DNA of 64,000 bases, from the NCBI RefSeq assembly GCF_000312045.1, contig NZ_HE978634.1:427192-491191 (forward strand), written 5' to 3'. Within the stretch, counting starts at the first letter, position 1; every line of letters begins with the position of its first letter. A program made the translations under genes and the position numbers. This document shows, piece by piece, positions 45,577-53,356 of the stretch. This stretch comes from Noviherbaspirillum massiliense JC206. Lineage in GTDB: Bacteria; Pseudomonadota; Gammaproteobacteria; Burkholderiales; Burkholderiaceae_D. A model generated the notes under the pieces. It was not told where the DNA came from and searched no databases. It saw nothing but the letters and a program-made list of their open reading frames with translations.

Positions 45577-46077
45577 TTATAGTTTTGTGCTAATTGTGCC
45601 TCTCGCTTTATCTAGCAAAAATGCCCAGAAAACTCCCCCACAAGTCTTCGCCAAAAACTGAGCAATGACGATCTGTGGCAGCAGCACGCCGAATGCCAGG
45701 GTAGGAAACATCACCGAATCAACTGCAGCTCCCACAACATTGCTTCCGATGCTTCGCCGCATCCACGTGCCACCAAGCTTAGAAAAGGCGATCCAGTCTG
45801 CGACCGCGGCAAATGCAAAACTGAGGGCGCTTGCAAGGGCAATCGTTTGTGCCGCCGGATTAAGAATGTATGTCAAGACGCCCGAAAATCCGATTAACGC
45901 ACCCATCTGCCAAGGGCGCATTCTCAAATGCAGCCAATCTCGCAGGCTCAGATCCAATCCAATAAAAAGGAACGCTAAAATCGGTGTAATTGCAGGCCCG
46001 AATTGAGCAACAAGCAGGTTAGAGGCGATAATTGTTCCGGTATAAACAGCAAGGGCAAGATAGAGGGAAATTTGCAT
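45577..46077 (-). CDS. VUT-family queuosine-precursor transporter
   Basis: The 166-residue protein is almost entirely membrane-embedded, with about five or six helices (SLYLALAVYTGTIIASNLLVA, PILAFLFIGLDLSLRDWLHL, MGALIGFSGVLTYILNPAAQ, TIALASALSFAFAAVADWIA, VDSVMFPTLAFGV). The LDLSLRDWLHL and GSNVVGAAVDSVMFP segments are characteristic of the VUT/YhhQ family. E. coli YhhQ imports preQ0 and preQ1, so this gene may let the cell salvage the precursor from outside. It is the first gene of the island's 7-deazaguanine block and has its own terminator. Specificity is inferred from family and neighbours. Confidence 0.85.
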   Translation of the reverse strand: MQISLYLALAVYTGTIIASNLLVAQFGPAITPILAFLFIGLDLSLRDWLHLRMRPWQMGALIGFSGVLTYILNPAAQTIALASALSFAFAAVADWIAFSKLGGTWMRRSIGSNVVGAAVDSVMFPTLAFGVLLPQIVIAQFLAKTCGGVFWAFLLDKARGTISTKL

Positions 46078-46576
46078 TTTTGGAAAGGTTTAGTAGCGAA
46101 GGGAAGCACGCCATAATCTTGACATTGTCCTGCCACGAGCAGGTGCTATTGTAAGGCGCCAGGAATTTTTTTCATAACGCAATACGAATGTTCATTGCGC
46201 TGCGAGTATGCTATTAAAATTGCGTGGTGCCGACCGAAACTAACGTCGACAGACACCGGTCGTCGCAATAGCCAGCCCAATCACCTATCGCCTCCATGCT
46301 ATTGCGTTCAAAGCGGAGCAATCACTTCACGACTCTAAATTGCATGGTTGACCCTACCATTGTTCTGAGGTGCAGCCCAATGTCTCTTTCCTAGCGGCGT
46401 TACTTGTCAGTGCTGATTCTTACGTAAGCACGAGAACGTGCCGCTCTGTGCCCAACAACGCCGAAATAGCAAGGCCACGTTCCTTCAAATGGGGTACATG
46501 CGGGGTACACGAAGCAGCAGAAACAACGAGTCAGCGAAAAACCGGATGAGATTTTTTCCTAACCTATTGATTTAAT
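46078..46576. other. Right end of the island, no gene
   Basis: About 500 bases between the transporter start and attR. It holds the transporter promoter and the candidate integrase arm-type site. No open frame is convincing. Confidence 0.4.
46491..46513 (+). repeat. Candidate integrase arm-type site (right end)
   Basis: GGGGTACATG then CGGGGTACACG, similar to the motif pair at 1788-1810 (17 of 23 positions identical, same orientation). It lies 63 bp inside attR. Confidence 0.4.
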
Positions 46577-46625
46577 TGGCGCGGCTGGCGGGGATCGAAC
46601 CCACGACCCTTGGCTTCGGAGGCCA
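46577..46625 (-). repeat. attR: 49-bp repeat within tRNA-Arg
   Basis: The right copy of the 49-bp direct repeat coincides with the tRNA 3' part, from the CCA to inside the anticodon stem. It defines the right edge of the island. Confidence 0.92.
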
Positions 46626-46652
46626 ATACTCTATCCACTGAGCTACAGCCGC
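46577..46652 (-). tRNA. tRNA-Arg (anticodon CCG)
   Basis: This 76-base gene folds as a full cloverleaf: acceptor GCGGCTG/CAGCCGC, D arm GCTC...GAGT, anticodon stem TTGGC/GCCAA with loop CTCCGAA, T arm GTGGG/CCCGC around TTCGATC, and an encoded CCA. The anticodon CCG reads CGG codons. It is the integration target of the island: its 3' 49 bases are repeated at 1613-1661. Because the element lies on the 3' side, the present 3' end is supplied by the element's att site and the tRNA remains intact. Confidence 0.97.
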
Positions 46653-46841
46653 GTTGGAAGAATGGTGAGAGGCATGAAGGATACCGGTTTTCCGTGTCGG
46701 CGTCCACGCAATGTGCCCGGTTTCCATGCCACAGGGTTAAGTTTACGTCTATAATCAAGGGTTTTTGCGAGGTATTGCGTTGCGGCAGCAATGCGCGATG
46801 CCGACCTCGCGGCCGGTTTCGAAAATTGCATTGAGGGAATA

Positions 46842-47756
46842 ATGAGCAACGCACATAACGAACACGAATCCGTGATCAAGACGCCCAAGCAGCTCGTCGC
46901 AGCAGTGGTTGCCGGCTTTCTGGTCCCCATCATTTGCATCATCTTGCTGGTGCAATATGTCACCAGCGAGGAAAGAACCGGTGCCGGTTCGCAAAGCCAG
47001 TCTCCCGAAGCGATCGCTGCACGTCTGAAACCGGTTGCAGACGAAGGATTTACCCTCAAGGATGTTAACGCGCCGAAGCAGTTGCAGGCCGGCGATGCCG
47101 TGTACAAGGCAGTTTGCGCCGCGTGTCATGCCACTGGCGCGGCCGGTGCACCGAAGGTAGGCGACAACGGAGCCTGGAGCGCCCGTATCAGTCAGGGCTA
47201 CAACACCCTCGTTTCTCATGCCGTCAATGGTATCCGTGCCATGCCGCCCAAAGGTGGGAACCCCGATCTGGATGACGTGGAAGTTGCGCGTGCCGTCGTG
47301 TACATGGCTAACCAGTCGGGAGCCAAGTTCAAGGAGCCGGAAGTGAAAGGCGCCGCGCCTGCGGCAGCCGCTGCTGACGCCGGTTCCGCCAGCGCGCCTG
47401 CTCCGGCTGCCGGTGCGCCGGCCGCGCCCTCTTCGGAGCCGCCGGCTTCGTCAGCCCAGGCTGCAAAGGGCGCAACGAATGGCGCAAGTGGCGGAACTGT
47501 ATCTGCCGACGCAGGCAAGAAGGTGTATGAAGCCACCTGCCAGGCTTGCCATGGCGCAGGCATTGCCGGCGCACCAAAGTTCGGCGACAAGGCCGCATGG
47601 GCGCCACGCCTGCAACAGGGCAAGGCTACATTGTATGACCATGCAATCAAAGGCTTCCAGGGCAAAAGCGGCATGATGCCGGCCAAGGGCGGTTCCTCCG
47701 CCTCCGATGAGGAAGTCAAGGCAGCCGTCGATTACATGGCAGCAGCTGCGAAATAA
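46842..47756 (+). CDS. Membrane-anchored diheme cytochrome c5-type protein
   Basis: The 304-residue protein has an N-terminal membrane anchor (LVAAVVAGFLVPIICIILLVQYV) and two cytochrome c domains. The haem-binding motifs are CAACH (92-96) and CQACH (233-237), with likely distal ligands in MPPKGG and GMMPAKGG. The domains are joined by an Ala/Pro/Ser-rich linker. Class I c5-like cytochromes pass electrons in the periplasm. ATG 46842 has GAGGGA five bases upstream and removes a spurious N-terminal extension. A strong terminator follows. This is the first backbone gene right of the tRNA, typical of Burkholderiales. Confidence 0.9.
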   Translation: MSNAHNEHESVIKTPKQLVAAVVAGFLVPIICIILLVQYVTSEERTGAGSQSQSPEAIAARLKPVADEGFTLKDVNAPKQLQAGDAVYKAVCAACHATGAAGAPKVGDNGAWSARISQGYNTLVSHAVNGIRAMPPKGGNPDLDDVEVARAVVYMANQSGAKFKEPEVKGAAPAAAAADAGSASAPAPAAGAPAAPSSEPPASSAQAAKGATNGASGGTVSADAGKKVYEATCQACHGAGIAGAPKFGDKAAWAPRLQQGKATLYDHAIKGFQGKSGMMPAKGGSSASDEEVKAAVDYMAAAAK

Positions 47757-47771
47757 GCCAGCCCATCAAGC

Positions 47772-47801
47772 AAAAAGCCGACCCGGAGGTCGGCTTTTTT
47801 T
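47772..47801 (+). terminator. Rho-independent terminator after cytochrome gene
   Basis: AAGCCGACC and GGTCGGCTT flank a CGGA loop and are followed by a T run; the A run before it also allows function on the other strand, for the convergent OmpA gene. Confidence 0.9.
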
Positions 47802-47825
47802 ATGCCCGTTCAAACCGGGAGGCGC

Positions 47826-48548
47826 TTATCTGGCCGGAGGGGGAGGTGGCACTTGCTGCATCTGCTGCTGCGTAGGCTGGGGAGCCTGGGCGGTCGCCTG
47901 CTGCTCGGCGACAAAGATTTCGACGCGCCGGTTTTTTGCGCGGTTGGCCTCGGTATTGTTCGGTGCCACCGGCTCATGCGAGCCGCGGCCGTCGATGCTG
48001 ATGCGATTCGAAGCGACGCCCCGGTCGACCAGGTAATTGCGGGTGCTGGCAGCGCGGTTCACCGACAGGGGATTGTTGATTGCATCGCTGCCCGTGTTGT
48101 CGGTGTGGCCGATGATGTTAACGTGCGTATAGGGGTTCTCGACCAGCGTCGTGGCGAACTTGTCGAGCACCGGCCGGAAGTTGGGCTTGATATCCGAGCT
48201 GCTGGTGTCAAAGGAAATATCGGACGGGATGTCGAGCTTCAGGCGGTTGTCTGCAGTCTGGGTCACCTGGACTCCAGTCCCCTGGGTCGCCTGCTGCATC
48301 TGGCGCTTCTGCGCTTCCATGCGGGCCGACCAGATATTGCCGATCACTGCGCCGGCAGCGCCGCCTATGGCAGCACCGGTTGCGGTCCTGCGCCCGCCGC
48401 CCCCTCCGGTTGCTGCGCCAAGCACGCCGCCAAGGCCGGCACCGATTCCGGCGCCCGTGGCGGTGCCGCGCTGCACCTCATTCATATTGGCGCACGCACT
48501 CAGGGTCAAGACTGCGGCAAGGGTTGAAACAACAAATTTTGTGTGCAT
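47826..48548 (-). CDS. OmpA-family outer-membrane lipoprotein with glycine zipper
   Basis: The 240-residue protein has a lipoprotein signal (FVVSTLAAVLTLSAC, lipobox LSAC). A glycine-zipper segment (GAGIGAGLGGVLGAATGGGGG and GAAIGGAAGAVIG) follows. The C-terminal OmpA-like peptidoglycan-binding domain has SDISFDTSSSDIKP, NIIGHTDNTGS, NRAASTRNYLVDRGV and NRAKNRRVEIFV. The domain anchors the outer membrane to peptidoglycan. Met codons at 48566, 48554 and 48548 are possible starts; 48548 is favoured because AGAGGA lies five bases upstream. The tail is Gln/Pro-rich. It converges on the cytochrome gene, sharing its terminator. Confidence 0.9.
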   Translation of the reverse strand: MHTKFVVSTLAAVLTLSACANMNEVQRGTATGAGIGAGLGGVLGAATGGGGGRRTATGAAIGGAAGAVIGNIWSARMEAQKRQMQQATQGTGVQVTQTADNRLKLDIPSDISFDTSSSDIKPNFRPVLDKFATTLVENPYTHVNIIGHTDNTGSDAINNPLSVNRAASTRNYLVDRGVASNRISIDGRGSHEPVAPNNTEANRAKNRRVEIFVAEQQATAQAPQPTQQQMQQVPPPPPAR

Positions 48549-48844
48549 CTGCATCCTCTTCTTCATAAGTATTGCGTCCAACGTTGGCTCTGAAGATCCT
48601 GCGCCAGGAGAACAAGCTGCCGTTGCCATTTGAACCGGATCACCGCGCTTATACCCATTTGGCCCGGTTAAAAAGGCACGTCAATGAACTCGGACGGCCA
48701 ATTGCGGAGCCTGCACGGCCGGCGGCTTTTCAACATGGCTGCGCATGCCGTCTGTCAGTTACAAAGGGAAATGCGAACCGGGGAATCGTCCGTGCCCGCC
48801 TGGCATCGAGCCAGCCCTCCGCCGCCTCATCAATTATAGAACCA

Positions 48845-49156
48845 TCAAGCGTTATTCCTGCGTGCAGCCAACAGGCCGACGCACAATCCCAGACCAGTTG
48901 AAATCGCAACCGCCTTCCACGGATTCTGACGCACATACTGATCCGTGTTCTGCGCCACTTCCCTGCCCTTTTCCACCGCAATTGCCTGCATTTCCTGTGC
49001 CCGTTGCGTAGCGGTGTCGAGCAGGACGAGACTCCTCTCGCGCAGCTCCCCGGCTTTCATACCGGTGGAGGACGTCGCTTCACGGAACAGGTCCTGTGCA
49101 TCTCTGAGCAATGTCCGCATATCGTTTCTTACTGTTTTGATGTTCGGTGTCAGCAT
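48845..49156 (-). CDS. DUF883 (ElaB/YqjD-like) ribosome- or membrane-associated protein
   Basis: The 103-residue protein has the DUF883 plan: a long amphipathic helical region (TVRNDMRTLLRDAQDLFREA ... TATQRAQEMQAIAVEKGREVAQNTDQYVRQNP) followed by one C-terminal transmembrane helix, WKAVAISTGLGLCVGLLAARR. In E. coli, YqjD and ElaB are inner-membrane proteins of stationary phase that bind ribosomes. Start ATG 49156 with AGGAG seven bases upstream is clear. The gap of about 300 bases to the OmpA gene downstream has no supportable gene. Confidence 0.88.
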   Translation of the reverse strand: MLTPNIKTVRNDMRTLLRDAQDLFREATSSTGMKAGELRERSLVLLDTATQRAQEMQAIAVEKGREVAQNTDQYVRQNPWKAVAISTGLGLCVGLLAARRNNA

Positions 49157-49461
49157 CGTGATACTCCTGTGAAAAAATGGAAACGGCATGCATGCCTGGT
49201 CTGGATGTATTGCGGCGTGGCATTTAGCCCCGGCTCGATTATTCACTGACAATAAATTGTTTATTTGGTGCCATGCAAAATGCAATTGGTATCAATGTCC
49301 GTTCTGTGGCGGGGCCTGTCCGGGTTAACTTATCAAACGGGAAAAGCCCGCATTTGAGCAATCTGCAATCCAGTGAAGAAACAATCAATTCAGTAATTAA
49401 CGATGGCGGAAGGGCAATCGGAGTCTTATCTGCGGGATGAAGATGTGGTGTCAGACCGACG

Positions 49462-49487
49462 AAAAAAAGCGGCCCGAAAGCCGCTTT
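49462..49487 (-). terminator. Terminator after the Ser/Gly-rich gene
   Basis: AAAGCGGC and GCCGCTTT form a stem; on the minus strand it is followed by a run of T, about 25 bases after the stop at 49511. Confidence 0.85.
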
Positions 49488-49510
49488 CTTGAACTACAGA
49501 ACGTTCCTGC

Positions 49511-50242
49511 TTATTTTCCTGAGCCGTCGGTTGCGCCACCTGCGCCGCTGGCGCCACCGGTACCCTTGGTGCTCGTGCTGCTTTCACCGCCGCCGGAAGC
49601 AGCAGCGCCGGAACTACGTTTTGCCTTCTTTTTCTTTTTCTTGTGAGTGGTGCTCTTGGTGGTGCCGGTATCGGACGAGCCAGAGCTGGCTGACGGGCTG
49701 GAGCTGGCGCCGGATGTGCCGGAAGCGCCGCTGGTGCCTGATGAGCCGGACGAGCCCGAGGAACCGGAAGTACCGGAGGAACCGGACGAGCCGCCGGAGC
49801 TGCCGCCCATTGACGAAGAACCACCGGACGAACCCGAGGAACCGGATGAACCCGAGCTGCCGGACGAGCCGCTGGAGCCGGATTTGTCAGTGGACGAGCC
49901 GGACGAGCCGCTTCCCATTGAAGAAGAGCCCGAGGAACCTCCCGAGCTTCCCATCGACGAGCCTGACGAGCCTGACGAACCCGAGGAGCCCGATGAACCG
50001 GACGAACCCGAGCTGCCGGACGAGCCGCTGGAGCCGGATTTGTCGCTCGAAGAACCGGATGAACCGCTGGAACCGCCGCTCGACGTGCCGGACGAGCCGC
50101 TGCTGCCGGAGCTTTGCGCAATGATCAAGGGCTTCGAGGTCTTGCCTGTATCACCGAGATCGCTTCCAGCCGCCAATACAACCGACGACGCCGAAGCAAT
50201 CACCACGAAAGACAGCGAACGGAGAGTAGTTTTCAATGTCAT
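49511..50242 (-). CDS. Exported Ser/Gly-rich low-complexity protein
   Basis: The 243-residue protein has a signal peptide (TLRSLSFVVIASASSVVLAAG) and then about 180 residues dominated by repeated Ser-Ser-Gly triplets, sometimes interrupted by DKSGSS, SMGSS and GTSGAS. A basic patch (TTKSTTHKKKKKKAKRSS) precedes another Gly/Ser tail. Start ATG 50242 has AGGAGG six bases upstream. Repeats of this kind are disordered and occur in secreted or cell-surface proteins of this group. No catalytic motif is visible. The repetitive DNA also opens long antisense frames that I regard as artefacts. Confidence 0.8.
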   Translation of the reverse strand: MTLKTTLRSLSFVVIASASSVVLAAGSDLGDTGKTSKPLIIAQSSGSSGSSGTSSGGSSGSSGSSSDKSGSSGSSGSSGSSGSSGSSGSSGSSGSSMGSSGGSSGSSSMGSGSSGSSTDKSGSSGSSGSSGSSGSSGSSGGSSSMGGSSGGSSGSSGTSGSSGSSGSSGTSGASGTSGASSSPSASSGSSDTGTTKSTTHKKKKKKAKRSSGAAASGGGESSTSTKGTGGASGAGGATDGSGK

Positions 50243-50687
50243 GAGTACCTCCTGTAGTTAAAGGAAAAGCATCATCGATGCAGCTACTTGGACGCAGGCA
50301 TTTCGCTGCCGTTCATTGGTTTTCTGTCAAACTTCCGCAAATTCTCATAGAAGGTTTGCAAGTCTTTGAATCGCAAAGAATTATCAGAAGTGTAAAATTC
50401 TGTAACCACTAGTTTGCGATCGGCGCGACGCACCGGATGCGAGCTCCGGCCAGCCCTGATCAATGCCATGAAAAGATTCCTCGCAGCTTCGACCGCCAGG
50501 CAGAATTGCCCGCGCAGTCATCCATGAGCAGGGAAAAGCACCTGCAGCAGCATCCGCCCCCCGAAAAACCGCTTGAGCGCATGCAGAATTGCGAATGGGC
50601 TAGTCAAATTCAGAAATCTGCTGTACACTTCGCCCCCTTCAGCGTGGTGACAAACGCGAAGTGTTTGATTGGCTAAGTTTGCGGTAC

Positions 50688-50763
50688 GGGTGCTTAGCTC
50701 AGTTGGTAGAGCGGCGCCCTTACAAGGCGTAGGTCGGGAGTTCGAGCCTCTCAGCACCCACCA
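50688..50763 (+). tRNA. tRNA-Val (anticodon TAC)
   Basis: A complete 76-base cloverleaf: acceptor GGGTGCT/AGCACCC, anticodon loop CTTACAA with TAC, T arm with TTCGAGC, and encoded CCA. It lies 30 bases upstream of tRNA-Asp and is probably co-transcribed with it. Confidence 0.97.
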
Positions 50764-50793
50764 GACAATCAGGCAGATGCAGTACCGGTTTCA

Positions 50794-50870
50794 GGAGTGG
50801 TAGTTCAGTCGGTTAGAATACCGGCCTGTCACGCCGGGGGTCGCGGGTTCGAGTCCCGTCCACTCCGCCA
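50794..50870 (+). tRNA. tRNA-Asp (anticodon GTC)
   Basis: A complete 77-base cloverleaf: acceptor GGAGTGG/CCACTCC, anticodon loop CTGTCAC with GTC, T arm CGGG-TTCGAGT-CCCG, and encoded CCA. A terminator follows within six bases. Confidence 0.97.
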
Positions 50871-50875
50871 TAGCA

Positions 50876-50910
50876 AAAACGCCCGCGCAAGCGGGCGTTT
50901 TCTTTTTTGA
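50876..50910 (+). terminator. tRNA operon terminator
   Basis: AAAACGCCCGC and GCGGGCGTTTT flank a GCAA loop; followed by CTTTTTT. It ends the tRNA-Val/tRNA-Asp transcript. Confidence 0.93.
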
Positions 50911-50925
50911 AGTGGAGTCAGTCCC

Positions 50926-51050
50926 CTGCGGGGCTGACGGCGGGACTCGAAGGGAATCCCTTGCAAGGGATTCCGCGGCCTGCGACACGTAGGCGAGTCC
51001 CGTCCACTCCGCCAATATCAAAAATGCCCGCGCAAGCGGGCATTTTCTTT
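50926..51050 (+). repeat. Duplicated tRNA-Asp tail and terminator
   Basis: A 20-base copy of the tRNA-Asp 3' end (50851-50870) recurs at 50995-51014, followed by a second terminator hairpin (AAAATGCCCGC-GCAA-GCGGGCATTTT, 51021-51046) almost identical to the first. Between the copies is an inverted repeat GGAATCCC/GGGATTCC. The unit looks like a partial duplication of a tRNA end with its terminator, or the scar of an excised element that used tRNA-Asp as target. Confidence 0.7.
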
Positions 51051-51108
51051 TTCTCGACTGGAATCAGTCCCTGCGCGACTGACGGCAGGCATTAGAAGCT
51101 GCAAATAT

Positions 51109-51139
51109 AAAAAAGACGAACCGAGGTTCGTCTTTTTTA
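51109..51139. terminator. Bidirectional terminator between tRNAs and rdgC
   Basis: GACGAACC and GGTTCGTC with a two-base loop, flanked by A and T runs on both sides. It serves the rdgC gene on the minus strand and blocks read-through from the left. Confidence 0.88.
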
Positions 51140-51156
51140 TTCGCCAGTAGGCACCA

Positions 51157-52062
51157 TCAATGCGGTTCGCGGGCTTCGCCCCCGAGCGCTTCCACCAGGT
51201 CATTCAGCAGCTTGCTCAGCTCGCCGGTCATCAGGGTCATGTCCGCATCGAAGCGCTCATCCTCGCCGAATGCGCTCTTGTCCGCATCCTCCTTCAGGAC
51301 ATCGAGCGGGGCCAGCCGCTTGACCGCGAGCGACTCGGTCAGCACGAAGGAAACCCGGTCGGCCCAGGTCATTGCCAGACGCGTGCATTGCTTGCCGGCG
51401 GCGATATGGCGCTGCACGTCCTCGGCTTCGAGCGCGTGCCGCACATAGCGCACGGTTGCCTTGCCTTCGGTGACGGCGCGCAGCTCGGTATCCTGGTCAA
51501 TGGTGAAGCCGGACGGCGCTTCATCCGCGGACAGCCAGTCGGTCATCGCTGCCTGCGGCGAACGTTCCGTGCGCAGGTTCTGTACCGGCAGCTTGTCGAT
51601 CGCTTTCAGCAGCAGCTTGAAGACTTCATCCGCCTTCGCTGTGCTGGCTGCATCGACTACGAGCCAGCCGTTGACCGGATCGATCCAGACCCGGGTGCTG
51701 CGCCGAACGCTGAAGGCGCGCGGCAGCAATTCATCGGTCACCTGCTCCTTGATTTCCTTCATCTGCTTGCGGCCCGGCGCAAAGCCCTGCTGCTCTTCCA
51801 GTTCCGCAGCACGCGCCTTGGCGACCTGGTTGATGACGGTGGACGGCAACAACTTCTTCTCGGTGCCCAGCATGAGCAGCATCTGCTTGTTGACGGTGTG
51901 GACCAGCATGCCGTTGTCGCGCGGAGAAACCCAGCCCTGACTTTGCATGTCGAGATTGGCGCAGGGGGCGAAGGACTGGGCAGCGAGGCGTTCTTCCAGT
52001 TGTTCAGGCGTCACTGTCCATGGAGCGGACAGGCGATAGATCTGCAGATTCTTGAACCACAT
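51157..52062 (-). CDS. rdgC: Recombination-associated protein RdgC
   Basis: The 301-residue protein matches RdgC throughout: [15 protein letters not shown] at the N terminus, [58 protein letters not shown] and [25 protein letters not shown]. RdgC is a ring-shaped, sequence-independent DNA-binding protein of the nucleoid that restrains RecA activity in proteobacteria. Length is normal. It lies between the tRNA pair and dinB, on the minus strand with dinB. It is a backbone gene. Confidence 0.96.
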   Translation of the reverse strand: MWFKNLQIYRLSAPWTVTPEQLEERLAAQSFAPCANLDMQSQGWVSPRDNGMLVHTVNKQMLLMLGTEKKLLPSTVINQVAKARAAELEEQQGFAPGRKQMKEIKEQVTDELLPRAFSVRRSTRVWIDPVNGWLVVDAASTAKADEVFKLLLKAIDKLPVQNLRTERSPQAAMTDWLSADEAPSGFTIDQDTELRAVTEGKATVRYVRHALEAEDVQRHIAAGKQCTRLAMTWADRVSFVLTESLAVKRLAPLDVLKEDADKSAFGEDERFDADMTLMTGELSKLLNDLVEALGGEAREPH

Positions 52063-52101
52063 GGCGCGGAGAAAAAAGGGGCCATTCTACACGCCGCATC
52101 C

Positions 52102-53199
52102 TCATGCGTCTGTCGTTTCGCGTGCGCTTGCTATTTCGGCACCGAACAGGCCGAGCTGATTGACATCGTCTTCGTCACTGAGTCTGATGCCGGCACCGAG
52201 CAGGCGCACCGGCTTGCGGCCGCGCTGGTATGCGGTGTACAGCAGCTTGCCGAACTGTTCATAGTCGAGCACGGTACCGACACATTCGGCGGTGGTGCGA
52301 CGAAAGTCGGCGAAGCGGATCTTGATGAACAGCTTGTGAATGTGCCGCTCCGCTTTCGCCCTGCGCACCCGCTCTCCCAGCTTGTCGAACAGCGCCGGCA
52401 ATTGCGCGAGGCAGGCAGCGAGGTCGGGCACATCGGTGACGAAGGTTTCTTCCACGCTGATCGACTTGCGCTCGCGGCTGGGACTGACTTCGCGCAGATC
52501 GATGCCGCGGCACAAGCCATGCAGGCTGGCGCCGAACTTGCCGAAGCGGCGCTGCAGTTCGACGATCGACCAGCTTCGCAGATCGGCGCAGGTGGATGCG
52601 CCGAGTTTTTTCAGCTTGAGCGCGGTGACCTTGCCGACGCCGAACAGCTTGTCGACTGGCAGCGCGGCGACGAAGGCATCCACTTCCTGCGGGCGGATGA
52701 CGAACATGCCATCCGGCTTGTTCCAGTCGCTGGCAATCTTGGCAATGAATTTATTGGGTGCAACGCCGGCAGACGCGGTGATGCCGACGTCTTGCGCAAT
52801 GCGAGCGCGGATGTCTTGCGCGATCAGGGTTGCACTGCCCTTGAAATGCGGGGAATGGGTAACATCGAGATACGCCTCGTCCAGCGACAGCGGTTCCACC
52901 AGGTCGGTGTAATCGCGATAGATGGCAAGGATCTGCTTCGAGGCGGTGCGGTACTTGTCCATCGCCGGCGGCAGCACGATCAGATCCGGACAGCGCTGCA
53001 ATGCCTGCGCAGTCGACATGGCGGAGCGTATGCCGAACTTGCGCGCTTCATAGTTGCAGGTGGCAATCACGCCGCGCTGGTCGGGGCGACCACCTACTGC
53101 CAGCGGCCGACCGCGCAAAGAAGGATCGTCGCGCATTTCCACTGCGGCATAAAAACAGTCGCAATCACAATGGATGATTTTTCGAATAGGCGGCTTCAC
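52102..53199 (-). CDS. dinB: DNA polymerase IV (DinB), Y family
   Basis: The 365-residue translesion polymerase shows IIHCDCDCFYAAVEM (first catalytic Asp12), RKFGIRSAMSTAQALQRCPDL, and SLDEAYLDVT with the catalytic Asp-Glu pair. SASAGVAPNKFIAKIASDWNKPDG, a helix-hairpin-helix region (VDKLFGVGKVTALKLKKLGASTCADL) and the little-finger domain follow. The usual C-terminal beta-clamp-binding motif is represented by QLGLFG. Normal length is about 350. It starts upstream of rdgC with about 40 bases between them, so the two may form an operon concerned with DNA repair. Confidence 0.96.
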   Translation of the reverse strand: MKPPIRKIIHCDCDCFYAAVEMRDDPSLRGRPLAVGGRPDQRGVIATCNYEARKFGIRSAMSTAQALQRCPDLIVLPPAMDKYRTASKQILAIYRDYTDLVEPLSLDEAYLDVTHSPHFKGSATLIAQDIRARIAQDVGITASAGVAPNKFIAKIASDWNKPDGMFVIRPQEVDAFVAALPVDKLFGVGKVTALKLKKLGASTCADLRSWSIVELQRRFGKFGASLHGLCRGIDLREVSPSRERKSISVEETFVTDVPDLAACLAQLPALFDKLGERVRRAKAERHIHKLFIKIRFADFRRTTAECVGTVLDYEQFGKLLYTAYQRGRKPVRLLGAGIRLSDEDDVNQLGLFGAEIASARETTDA

Positions 53200-53290
53200 C
53201 GGTGCGGCAGCATGCGTGCAATGAGAGGCTGCTCATTTTACCGATGCGTTGTAAATGCGCGCAGCATTTACATGAGGAAAAATCAAGATG

Positions 53291-53323
53291 CCCGGGCGCG
53301 CCGAATTGGCGCTGCTGCCCGGG
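53291..53323 (-). terminator. Probable terminator for the exported basic protein
   Basis: CCCGGGC and GCCCGGG enclose an internal GC-rich hairpin; on the minus strand TTGATTTTTC follows. It lies about 35 bases past the stop at 53357. Confidence 0.55.
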
Positions 53324-53356
53324 ACGGTGCTGCGTGGTGCGCTTGCTGTCTGGTAC

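Larger units (their letters stand above)
1613..46625. mobile_element. 45-kb mobilisable genomic island in tRNA-Arg(CCG)
   Basis: The element is delimited by an identical 49-bp direct repeat made of the 3' end of tRNA-Arg(CCG): 1613-1661 (fragment) and 46577-46625 (part of the complete tRNA). A tyrosine integrase begins about 170 bp inside the left repeat. The interior holds island-type genes (AlpA, DUF3987, DUF932, MobA relaxase) and at least three defence-like cargo blocks, and the outside is ordinary backbone. No type IV secretion genes are present, so it would be an integrative mobilisable element rather than a self-transmissible ICE. Known for this integrase class: recombination within tRNA 3' ends restores the tRNA. 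Inferred: the two repeats are attL and attR and the element can excise. Confidence 0.9.

Noticed and set aside
26403-46077. Naming the block as the canonical Dpd cluster
   Set aside because: Only the transglycosylases and precursor genes match; I cannot find DpdB or DpdC, while HerA, NurA and the AddB-like nuclease are not, to my knowledge, part of the canonical cluster.
49489-50261. Long plus-strand frames (Pro/Glu/Asp repeats and Arg/Ser repeats) opposite the Ser/Gly gene
   Set aside because: They arise from the repeated codons of the Ser/Gly-rich gene read in reverse; the minus-strand gene has a signal peptide and an excellent ribosome-binding site.
50284-50469. 61-codon minus-strand frame upstream of the Ser/Gly gene
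   Set aside because: No convincing start signal and no family resemblance.
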